Position numbers and translations under genes: made by a program | The notes under the pieces: model-generated | The model's database searches: none | Told to the model about the DNA's origin: nothing | Seen by the model: only the letters and a program-made list of their open reading frames with translations | DNA from: JAAFJU01 sp043764895 | GTDB taxonomy: Bacteria > Cyanobacteriota > Cyanobacteriia > Leptolyngbyales > Leptolyngbyaceae | Assembly: GCA_043764895.1 (NCBI GenBank) | Contig: JAYUJY010000270.1 | Span: 1-11,449 of the forward strand | Length of the DNA stretch: 11,449 nucleotides | Direction of reading: 5' to 3' | In this document: piece after piece, positions 6,019 through 11,449 of the stretch | Position numbering within the stretch: position 1 is the first letter of the stretch | Layout of the letters: each line of letters starts with the position of its first letter

Positions 6019-6055
6019 GTCTTGTCCTACATAAACCCCTTTTGTAGTACAAGAC
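6019..6055. promoter_or_regulatory. 13-bp near-perfect dyad (operator or RNA hairpin)
   Basis: GTCTTGTCCTACA (6019-6031) pairs with TGTAGTACAAGAC (6043-6055) at 12 of 13 positions around an 11-base loop. No T-run follows, so it is not a standard terminator. It sits about 70 bases upstream of the candidate -10 box of the next operon, a plausible place for an operator. Confidence 0.45.
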
Positions 6056-6125
6056 AGTCACACAAGCTTTAATCCAAATCGTCTTACTCCCCTAATTCAT
6101 ATGATGCAAACTCTCATTTCACCGA

Positions 6126-6131
6126 TATAAT
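6126..6131 (+). promoter_or_regulatory. Candidate -10 box TATAAT
   Basis: A perfect TATAAT lies 31 bases before the ATG at 6163. No good -35 hexamer is present at the proper spacing, so expression may depend on an activator or an alternative group of sigma factors. Confidence 0.4.
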
Positions 6132-6162
6132 CCTATTCAATACTCCAAATCAATCAATCACT

Positions 6163-6753
6163 ATGGAATTCAGCGTTCTCACCCCCGACTTTAGATTTCA
6201 GCTTGAACAACAGTGCGATCGTCTTTCCTCTGAACGCGATGCCATTGTCCAGGCTGCTGTAGAACAGGCCACTGCGACGATCGATGCCAGTCTCGCTCAC
6301 ATTAACGCCCTCCTCGGAAATGCCCCTCAAGCACCTGACGTAAAGCCCTCGACCAAGGGCAAACAGAAGAAAACGATCGAAGAAGAATCTGAAGTTGCTG
6401 CGATCGCCCTTCCAATCGATCGGTCAGAGAAAGTCGGTAAGAAAACAAAAGCGTCCAAAGCTCCTAAGGCACCCAAACAACCTAAAGTTAAATCAGCTCC
6501 TATCGATACTCCTCCCTTAAAGTCTGAATTTAAGGACATGGACCTTCCTGAAGCGATTCCCAAAGTCTTCAAAAAAGATAGCGGTCGCATTTTTTCTATT
6601 GATAACGTCATTAATGAACTCTACGGTTCGATCGACTCTTCTATCCAAGCCAAAACCCGTCAACGCATTGGCGTTTCTCTTGGCCACTGTGCCATTCGCA
6701 AGGTCATCGTCCGAGTCCAATCCAGTCCTTCACTGTATCAACTGAACGCATAA
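6163..6753 (+). CDS. Coiled-coil plus winged-helix-like protein of a cyanobacterial type, function unknown
   Basis: 196 residues in three parts. Residues 8-52 (FRFQLEQQCDRLSSERDAIV onward, ending SLAHINALLG) look like an amphipathic helix or coiled coil suited to self-association. Residues 53-118 are a flexible linker rich in Lys, Ala and Pro (SKAPKAPKQPK) that is strongly basic. Residues 119-196 look like a small helical or winged-helix domain (SEFKDMDLPEAIPKVF, SIDNVINELYG, TRQRIGVSLGHCAIRKVIVRV, LYQLNA). The build suggests a DNA-binding or chromatin-like protein. I recognise the arrangement as one found in cyanobacterial hypothetical proteins but know no assigned function. The stop is 18 bases from the amidase start, so the two are probably co-transcribed. 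Confidence 0.75.
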   Translation: MEFSVLTPDFRFQLEQQCDRLSSERDAIVQAAVEQATATIDASLAHINALLGNAPQAPDVKPSTKGKQKKTIEEESEVAAIALPIDRSEKVGKKTKASKAPKAPKQPKVKSAPIDTPPLKSEFKDMDLPEAIPKVFKKDSGRIFSIDNVINELYGSIDSSIQAKTRQRIGVSLGHCAIRKVIVRVQSSPSLYQLNA

Positions 6754-6757
6754 CCCT

Positions 6758-6770
6758 GAGGAGCGATCGC
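6758..6770 (+). promoter_or_regulatory. Amidase ribosome site abutting a HIP1 octamer
   Basis: The Shine-Dalgarno GAGGAG (6758-6763) shares its last G with the HIP1 octamer GCGATCGC (6763-6770), which fills the spacer before the ATG at 6772. The strong site fixes the amidase start. Confidence 0.7.
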
Positions 6771-6771
6771 C

Positions 6772-7599
6772 ATGCCCTTTACTGCCAAAGTCATCACAAC
6801 TGATGAGTGGAATGCAAAGCCTCCTGTGCTGGGAGAATCACCCTTTGCCCCCACGAACCCCCTTTACATTGTGATTCACAATACCGACACACCAAATGCC
6901 CTCGAAGCTTTCTCTGAGAACACTTTGGAGGGTGCAAAGCAACTTGCCCGTGACATTCAACATTGGCATATGGACGATAACGGTTGGTCCGATTCTGGCC
7001 ATAACTTCCTGAACACCACGGGAGGTTTTATCCTCGAAGGCCGACATGGAACGCTCAATGCCATCCAGCAAGGACGGTGCATCAAATCAGCCCACGCTGC
7101 TAAAGACCCCGGCAAGCTAGGTGGTGGAAATCAGTCCCCTGGTATTGAAAATGAAGGGAACTTTATGACGTTTCAAATGGAACCTAAACAGTGGGATAGC
7201 CTAGTACAACTCTGTATTTCCCTTTGCAGCTCTTGTAAAATTAGCCCTATTAATATTAAAGGCCACCGGGATTTTAGCGAGACCGATTGTCCCGGTGACT
7301 GGCTCTATAATCAGCTTCCACGCCTCCGCAAAGAAGTAACAGACCGCCTAGAGATTAACTTAAGTCGGGATGATTTAAATCAAAATCCACCTATCCGATC
7401 GTTGCAGCTTGGCTCCAACGGTGACGATGTACTGAAACTGCAAAAAGCACTTCTCGCGAAAGGGTTTAAGCCGGGAGATCTGGATGGCGTTTTTGGTGAA
7501 AATACCAGAGGTGCCGTGATGGCCTTTCAGCGATCGATTAAATCTAAGTCGATCGACGGCATCGTCGGCCCAAAGACTCGCTTGGCGCTTAACCTTTGA
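6772..7599 (+). CDS. N-acetylmuramoyl-L-alanine amidase (PGRP/Amidase_2) with peptidoglycan-binding domain
   Basis: 275 residues. The enzyme is predicted to cut the bond between N-acetylmuramic acid and L-alanine in peptidoglycan. The amidase domain (about 5-195) has IVIHNTDT with H36, WSDSGHNFL with H77, and GHRDFSETDCPGDWL with H165 and C173. H36/H165/C173 fit the zinc triad of T7-lysozyme-type amidases, including the 8-residue His-Cys spacing. A PG_binding_1 domain follows (about 208-275): LQLGSNGDDVLKLQKALLAK (211-230), DGVFGENTRGAVMAFQ and DGIVGPKTRLAL. No signal peptide or membrane segment is present at the N-terminus (MPFTAKVITT), so export, if any, is not Sec-type; a lysis-type or phage-like role is possible. 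It follows the coiled-coil gene by 18 bases. Confidence 0.92.
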   Translation: MPFTAKVITTDEWNAKPPVLGESPFAPTNPLYIVIHNTDTPNALEAFSENTLEGAKQLARDIQHWHMDDNGWSDSGHNFLNTTGGFILEGRHGTLNAIQQGRCIKSAHAAKDPGKLGGGNQSPGIENEGNFMTFQMEPKQWDSLVQLCISLCSSCKISPINIKGHRDFSETDCPGDWLYNQLPRLRKEVTDRLEINLSRDDLNQNPPIRSLQLGSNGDDVLKLQKALLAKGFKPGDLDGVFGENTRGAVMAFQRSIKSKSIDGIVGPKTRLALNL

Positions 7600-7614
7600 C
7601 TTCATTGCCATCAA

Positions 7615-7646
7615 CGCCCTAGGCTTATCTTTCTCAAGTCAGGGCG
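7615..7646 (+). terminator. Weak stem-loop after the amidase
   Basis: CGCCCT (7615-7620) pairs with AGGGCG (7641-7646) across a 20-base loop, starting 15 bases after the amidase stop and followed by AAAA rather than T residues. It may aid termination or protect the 3' end; it is not a strong terminator. Confidence 0.3.
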
Positions 7647-7705
7647 AAAATCATCGCTGTTCGGTCGGCACCAACCACACCAGCCATCTATCCAACTTTC
7701 CTAAG

Positions 7706-7736
7706 CATTAGCAAGGAAATATTCTCCTTACTAATG
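7706..7736. promoter_or_regulatory. 12-bp imperfect dyad upstream of the desaturase operon
   Basis: CATTAGCAAGGA (7706-7717) and TCCTTACTAATG (7725-7736) pair at 11 of 12 positions around a 7-base AT-rich loop. No T-run follows. The position, about 135 bases before the desaturase ATG, suits an operator or an attenuator-like stem. Confidence 0.4.
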
Positions 7737-7817
7737 TACATTCTTGTGACAATTTGTTATCTGTCCGAATTGATATAAAAAATTGATTAATTTATCTTAT
7801 AACTAGGTTGTGAGGAT

Positions 7818-7836
7818 ATTTTGTCTGAAACAAAAT
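7818..7836 (+). promoter_or_regulatory. Leader stem-loop ATTTTGT/ACAAAAT
   Basis: Perfect 7-bp arms with a 5-base loop lie 36 bases before the desaturase ATG. AGG (7813-7815) and CCT (7837-7839) can extend the stem past a 2-base bulge. The sequence upstream (7740-7805) is very AT-rich and is the likely promoter region, but no confident -35/-10 pair is seen. The desaturase ATG has no clear Shine-Dalgarno. Confidence 0.35.
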
Positions 7837-7871
7837 CCTGAATTCATCATTCAGTTACCCATCCTTCTATA

Positions 7872-8813
7872 ATGCAAGACCCTCTTAAATTGACCGAGAC
7901 ATACAAGCCCAAAATTGATGCCAACATATTGCAAAATTTACATCAATCTCGCCACACCTATCGGCTTGCAATATTCATTTTCTTGTATCTATTCTCACTC
8001 AGTTTAATTGGAAGTCTTTCTCTCTTTCAAATTGAGTGGAATGCTTTTTTCTACTTGCCAATTTATCTTCTGGCCGCCGCTTCTCTCCATGGAATTAGCC
8101 TCTTCACTCACGAGGGTGTCCATGGTATTCTGAGTCAGTCCCCGGCCTGGAATCGTGCATTGAGTATGCTCTGTGCGTTACCTGTGCTTCAAAATTATGC
8201 GGCTTACCGAGTTTTACATCTCAAGCATCATACTCATTTGGGACAACCGGGAGATCCCGATCGCTATAAAAATTATACCCAATGGTCAATTCTAGAATTC
8301 CTTATGCATTGGGGACGATTAATCATGGGTTATCCCATTTATATTGTTACTATTCCAATTTTAGGATTGCAACAAGGAAGTTGGACTGATCGGTTTTGGA
8401 TTGCGATCGAAATGGCGCTGTTAATGAGTGGGATTTGGGGCATTTTGCAACTGAATGTTGCACCCGAAATTCTCATTCATGGCTGGTTGATGCCAATGGT
8501 TTTAATTAATTTTATGGTGAATGTACGAGGAATGAGTCAGCATACTTTGTTGGAGGAAGAAGAAGATTTAATTCGGGGAACTCGAAGTATTTTGACCCAT
8601 CCGATCGTAAAGTTTTTCATTTGCAATGAAAACTATCACCTTGAACATCATCTCTATCCTGCGGTGCCTTGGTACAACTTACCCAAACTGCATCAATTCA
8701 TTGAGCCAGAATTAAGAAGTCAACAAGCCCCCTTCATTCCGTCTTATACCTCGTTTGTCCGCGAATTTGTGACAACCAGTTTCGATCGTCTTCAACCGTT
8801 CAGTCGCCCGTAA
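7872..8813 (+). CDS. Membrane fatty-acid desaturase-family oxygenase
   Basis: 313 residues. An integral membrane non-haem diiron enzyme that uses O2 and reduced ferredoxin to desaturate or hydroxylate a lipid-type substrate. The three His boxes are complete: HEGVH (80-84), HLKHH (116-120) and HLEHH (256-260), with a further H224 in GMSQHTLLEE. Hydrophobic segments lie at about 32-52, 58-76, 150-168, 178-194 and 203-217. The third box, with NENYHLEHHLYPAVPWYNLP, is typical of the fatty-acid desaturase superfamily that also includes carotenoid hydroxylases and ketolases. The substrate cannot be read from sequence. It is the first gene of a four-gene cluster with a second, soluble diiron-type oxidase 17 bases downstream, which argues for a dedicated pathway rather than bulk membrane-lipid desaturation. 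Confidence 0.88.
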   Translation: MQDPLKLTETYKPKIDANILQNLHQSRHTYRLAIFIFLYLFSLSLIGSLSLFQIEWNAFFYLPIYLLAAASLHGISLFTHEGVHGILSQSPAWNRALSMLCALPVLQNYAAYRVLHLKHHTHLGQPGDPDRYKNYTQWSILEFLMHWGRLIMGYPIYIVTIPILGLQQGSWTDRFWIAIEMALLMSGIWGILQLNVAPEILIHGWLMPMVLINFMVNVRGMSQHTLLEEEEDLIRGTRSILTHPIVKFFICNENYHLEHHLYPAVPWYNLPKLHQFIEPELRSQQAPFIPSYTSFVREFVTTSFDRLQPFSRP

Positions 8814-8830
8814 ACCCTACCCTATCTGCG

Positions 8831-9586
8831 ATGCTAATCCAAGAACGTCAAATTACCATCTTCAATTCCCGCTGTAACCCTGTCCTTCAGGGCGATCACT
8901 TCGTCGAAGTTATTTCTCAAATCACTGCGAAGTATAATTTCCAGGAGCATCCTTATCTTCTTTGGATGCAGGCTAACTCGACCAGCCGATCGCAGTTCTG
9001 CCAGAGTCAACTTGGGTTTCGTGAGGCTGTCGAGTCTTTCTCTCAGGCGATCGCTGCCGTCATGGCTCGGGTTCCTAGAGTTGAAGATAGATTGATGTTG
9101 ATCAATAATCTGGCAGAAGAACATGGTCATGGTCATCTGCTTCGATCGCATAAATATACCTTTAGGCAATACTTAGTTGCCCTAGGTGCTACCGAGGCAG
9201 ATTTACAAACCCCAGTTCCGATCGGAGTTCTGGGATTTAATCAATCCATTCTTAACTATTTTCTGGTCCAGCCTGCCGAATTCAGTGCAGCCCTGCTCGG
9301 AATGATTGAACATCTGTACATTGGAATTAGTCAAACGATTGCTAAAACGATTCACAATCGAGGTTGGACGGTTCCTGGAAATCAGTCTCGCTATGCTGTT
9401 CATGAGATTTTAGATGTCGAACATTCTCGCGAATTATTCAAAATCAGTGAACCGTTTTGGCAGGAAGGGCGATCGTCATCACGCGCGGGAATTATTCAGG
9501 CTATGAATTTGGCCGCCTATTATTTCTGGAATTTATATCAAGATCTACAACCGATCGGAGCCTTACGAGATGGAAGTCACCTCTGA
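8831..9586 (+). CDS. Haem-oxygenase-like diiron oxidase (iron-containing redox enzyme family)
   Basis: 251 residues, all helical in appearance. The metal-ligand pattern of the haem-oxygenase-like diiron oxidases (UndA, CADD, BesC, SznF relatives) is visible: E97-x-x-H100 in NLAEEHGHGH, E160 in GMIEHLY, and H191-x3-D195-x2-H198 in HEILDVEH, the same spacing as the C-terminal ligands of UndA. These enzymes use O2 to cleave C-C bonds, oxidise amines or fragment amino acids and fatty acids. Substrate here is unknown. The gene starts 17 bases after the desaturase stop and overlaps the DUF3419 gene by 17 bases, so translation is coupled. No signal peptide is seen; the enzyme is cytosolic. No Shine-Dalgarno is obvious at the ATG. 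Confidence 0.85.
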   Translation: MLIQERQITIFNSRCNPVLQGDHFVEVISQITAKYNFQEHPYLLWMQANSTSRSQFCQSQLGFREAVESFSQAIAAVMARVPRVEDRLMLINNLAEEHGHGHLLRSHKYTFRQYLVALGATEADLQTPVPIGVLGFNQSILNYFLVQPAEFSAALLGMIEHLYIGISQTIAKTIHNRGWTVPGNQSRYAVHEILDVEHSRELFKISEPFWQEGRSSSRAGIIQAMNLAAYYFWNLYQDLQPIGALRDGSHL

Positions 9587-10640
9587 ATTATCCTTTTCTC
9601 AAGTTCGGGAAGATCCAAAAACGGATTTGCGCGTGGTGGAACGGTTAGCAACGAAGCTCGATCGCCCCCTGAGGGTGTTGCTGGTGGCGTCTGGTGGCTG
9701 TACTGCGCTGAGTCTTCTGAGTCATCCATCTATTGCACATATTGATGCGGTTGATGTGAATCCTGCGCAACTGCATTTAGTCGAACTTCGTCGCAGTGCG
9801 ATCGCGACACTTCTGATTTCTGAACAATTTGAACTCATGGACATTATGCCTGCAAGTTCGATACAGCGACTTGAACGCTACAAGCAATTACGATCGGTGC
9901 TGCCTTTTGAGAGTCAAATCTTTTGGGATGAACGATCAGACCAAATCGCATTCGGGGTCAATGGCATAGGAAAGTTCGAGCAATTATTTCGACGACTTTC
10001 AGCGCAAGCTAAAGCGTTAGGGTTAGACCCATTGCATCAACCGAAATCTTCGATCGAGCATCCGCAATGGAATGCGTTGTTTGAATCCGTGTTTGAGCGA
10101 TCGGCATTGATTTCAGCCTTTGGTGAGGCTGCGGTTAATTATTCGATGGATCGAAGTTTTGGTGAACATTTTGCGGATGTGTTTGCCCAAGCGTTAATTA
10201 AATTTTCACCCCTAGAGAACTATTTTCTGACTCAAGTGTGGGACGATCGCTACGCATCCGATGCAGATGGCCTCCCTTGTTATTTGCAATCGGATTACCA
10301 ATCAAAAATACTGAACTTGGGACTCGATCGGATCCAGCTTCATCTCGGCAGTTTTCCAGAACTCATGGTGACATTAGGAATGTCTCAGCCCTATGACCTG
10401 ATCCAGTTTTCCAATATTTCCGATTGGATGCCTATTCCAGAACTCAAGACACTCCTGAAAAATGCATCTCAATGTCTGACCTCTGGCGGCGCTTTGATTG
10501 GGCGACGACTCAATGGCGACCATCATCTGGGTGATCTGATGGATGGATTTGTCAAGGTCGATCGCTCATTCAGTCATTCGCTAAAAACATCAGATCGATC
10601 GTTTTTTTATTCAGAAATTGTAGTGGGATATCGTCCATGA
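9570..10640 (+). CDS. DUF3419 (BtaA-like) SAM-dependent enzyme
   Basis: 356 residues. DUF3419 includes BtaA, which moves the 3-amino-3-carboxypropyl group of SAM to diacylglycerol in betaine-lipid synthesis. The N-terminal nucleotide fold shows LRVLLVASGGCTALSLLSHP (34-53) followed by AVDVNPAQLHLVELRRSAI, the SGGC and DxN motifs of the family. Later come SFGEHFADVF, LPCYLQSDYQSKI and a methyltransferase-like block YDLIQFSNISDWMPIPELKT ending in SGGALIGRRL. The ATG lies inside the end of the diiron oxidase gene (17-base overlap), and its TGA overlaps the next ATG as ATGA. No BtaB-type N-methyltransferase is seen next door, so the product is probably not an ordinary betaine lipid. Whether this copy transfers an aminocarboxypropyl or a methyl group is open. 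Confidence 0.82.
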   Translation: MEVTSELSFSQVREDPKTDLRVVERLATKLDRPLRVLLVASGGCTALSLLSHPSIAHIDAVDVNPAQLHLVELRRSAIATLLISEQFELMDIMPASSIQRLERYKQLRSVLPFESQIFWDERSDQIAFGVNGIGKFEQLFRRLSAQAKALGLDPLHQPKSSIEHPQWNALFESVFERSALISAFGEAAVNYSMDRSFGEHFADVFAQALIKFSPLENYFLTQVWDDRYASDADGLPCYLQSDYQSKILNLGLDRIQLHLGSFPELMVTLGMSQPYDLIQFSNISDWMPIPELKTLLKNASQCLTSGGALIGRRLNGDHHLGDLMDGFVKVDRSFSHSLKTSDRSFFYSEIVVGYRP

Positions 10641-11449
10641 ATATCGAATGTTTATGGCATAAAACACGTCTTCAATTTCAGTCCCAAATTGCTTCTCTAG
10701 AGCAGTTTGCAAGTTATCCTTGGGGTAATGATTATTTCAAAATAGACCATGGAAATGATTACTTTGCCTTTTTCGATCGTTTGGGCGAAGTTGATTACTA
10801 TGTCTTTCTAAGTGAACAGCGGCAAGTGCTTGCTGTTGGTGCAGGGATTCTCAGAACGGTTCGCGATCGTCTGACAGCCCCATCACAAGCCACCTGGTAT
10901 CTTTGTGATCTAAAAGTTCATCCTCAGCATCAAAACCAGCGGTTGTCGTTGCGATTACTACGCCATGCGATCATTCTGGGACAGCCAAGATGCGATCGAG
11001 GCTATTCAATTTCGATGGATCCTGTACCGGGTCAACCGAGTCCATGGATTAGAATCCTTGAGAAGTTGAGCATCCTTCCCTTCCGCTATAGTTGTGCGCT
11101 TAATTTATATAGCCTGAGTGCCGATCGCCTCACAGAAATTCTCCCAACTCTTCAACAAACCTATGGCAAAATTGGCTATCGATCGCTTCGGGGCAAAAAA
11201 GATTTGCGACTTCAAAGAACCCATAGCAACATCCCACTTCTGCATTTAGAATGGGGTGATGCGCTGCTGGATGAAGAAAATCTTTTCTGGGAACCGTTTC
11301 CTGACTATCTTCATCTGTTCTGTACTCCTGCGGGTAGTCCGATCGCCCAGCATTTGTCCAACCAATCGATCGTGCCTTCCGGGACGGCAAGTGTAGTGAG
11401 TCGTGGGATGGAAGAGTGTGACTGGAACTTCATCATGACAAGTGAAATT
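10637..11449 (+). CDS. GNAT-like acyltransferase, 3' end beyond the window
   Basis: 271 residues are visible with no stop before the edge. The start is the ATG in the ATGA overlap with the DUF3419 stop, a coupled-translation junction. The N-terminal half has the GNAT layout: a substrate-side region (1-50), paired strands YYVFLSE and QVLAVGAGILRTV, then ATWYLCDLKVHPQHQNQRLS (85-104) leading into the helix LRLLRHAIIL. This is the acetyl- or acyl-CoA loop region, but the usual Q/RxxGxG/A is replaced by QNQRLS, so CoA binding may be altered or the donor may differ. The C-terminal part (about 150-271) matches nothing I know. It belongs to the desaturase/diiron-oxidase/DUF3419 cluster and could acylate the product or an intermediate. 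Confidence 0.75.
   Translation, partial: MNIECLWHKTRLQFQSQIASLEQFASYPWGNDYFKIDHGNDYFAFFDRLGEVDYYVFLSEQRQVLAVGAGILRTVRDRLTAPSQATWYLCDLKVHPQHQNQRLSLRLLRHAIILGQPRCDRGYSISMDPVPGQPSPWIRILEKLSILPFRYSCALNLYSLSADRLTEILPTLQQTYGKIGYRSLRGKKDLRLQRTHSNIPLLHLEWGDALLDEENLFWEPFPDYLHLFCTPAGSPIAQHLSNQSIVPSGTASVVSRGMEECDWNFIMTSEI

Larger units (their letters stand above)
5904..6162 (+). other. Intergenic region before the coiled-coil/winged-helix gene
   Basis: Together with the ssb terminator this makes a gap of about 300 bases without a gene. It holds a large dyad at 6019-6055 and a good -10 hexamer at 6126-6131, listed separately. No credible small ORF was seen. Confidence 0.6.

Noticed and set aside
7743..7803. 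A sigma-70 promoter before the desaturase
   Set aside because: Several TTGATA- and TATAAC-like words occur in this AT-rich tract, but no pair has 16-18 base spacing, so no specific promoter is called.
8834..9169. 111-residue minus-strand ORF
   Set aside because: It is antisense to the diiron oxidase gene, which carries clear metal-ligand motifs on the plus strand; the antisense product shows no domain.
11130..11390. 86-residue minus-strand ORF
   Set aside because: It lies fully antisense within the GNAT-like gene, whose frame starts at an ATGA junction and is open to the window edge with coherent protein sequence.

Overview
The window is cyanobacterial. GATCG-rich words are scattered throughout, and the cyanobacterial HIP1 octamer GCGATCGC occurs seven times (starting at 1698, 4470, 5656, 6400, 6763, 9047 and 9798). 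The protein families agree: a DUF4351 Rpn-type nuclease, a TIGR03985-like WYL protein, Csx3, and a coiled-coil/winged-helix protein of a type conserved in cyanobacteria. No rRNA, tRNA, transposase or integrase was seen.

Left half (about 1-5235, all genes on the minus strand). Reading in the direction of transcription there is a P-loop NTPase, an HD-domain protein resembling single-domain (p)ppGpp hydrolases, Csx3 (a cyclic-oligoadenylate ring nuclease family), a solitary CRISPR-like repeat, a WYL regulator resembling the CRISPR-associated TIGR03985 family, a two-TM protein with a CARF-like domain, and finally an Rpn/DUF4351 nuclease that ends at a strong terminator. This looks like an accessory and signalling module of a type III CRISPR system. 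No cas10, cas7, cas5, cas1 or cas2 and no real array lies in the window. The compact P-loop/HD/Csx3 operon is the most interesting system here: three predicted nucleotide-acting enzymes encoded side by side.

Middle (about 5236-7600, plus strand). A short divergent control region leads to a small ssb gene, whose Shine-Dalgarno sequence can be hidden in a hairpin and which ends in a textbook terminator. Then comes a two-gene unit: a coiled-coil/winged-helix hypothetical protein, and a zinc amidase with a C-terminal peptidoglycan-binding domain but no signal peptide.

Right part (about 7600-11449, plus strand). Four tightly packed genes, with gaps or overlaps of +17, -17 and -4 bases, encode a three-His-box membrane desaturase/hydroxylase, a haem-oxygenase-like diiron oxidase, a DUF3419 (BtaA-like) SAM-dependent enzyme and a GNAT-like acyltransferase cut by the window edge. 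Together they read as a small lipid or amino-acid-derived metabolite pathway of unknown product.
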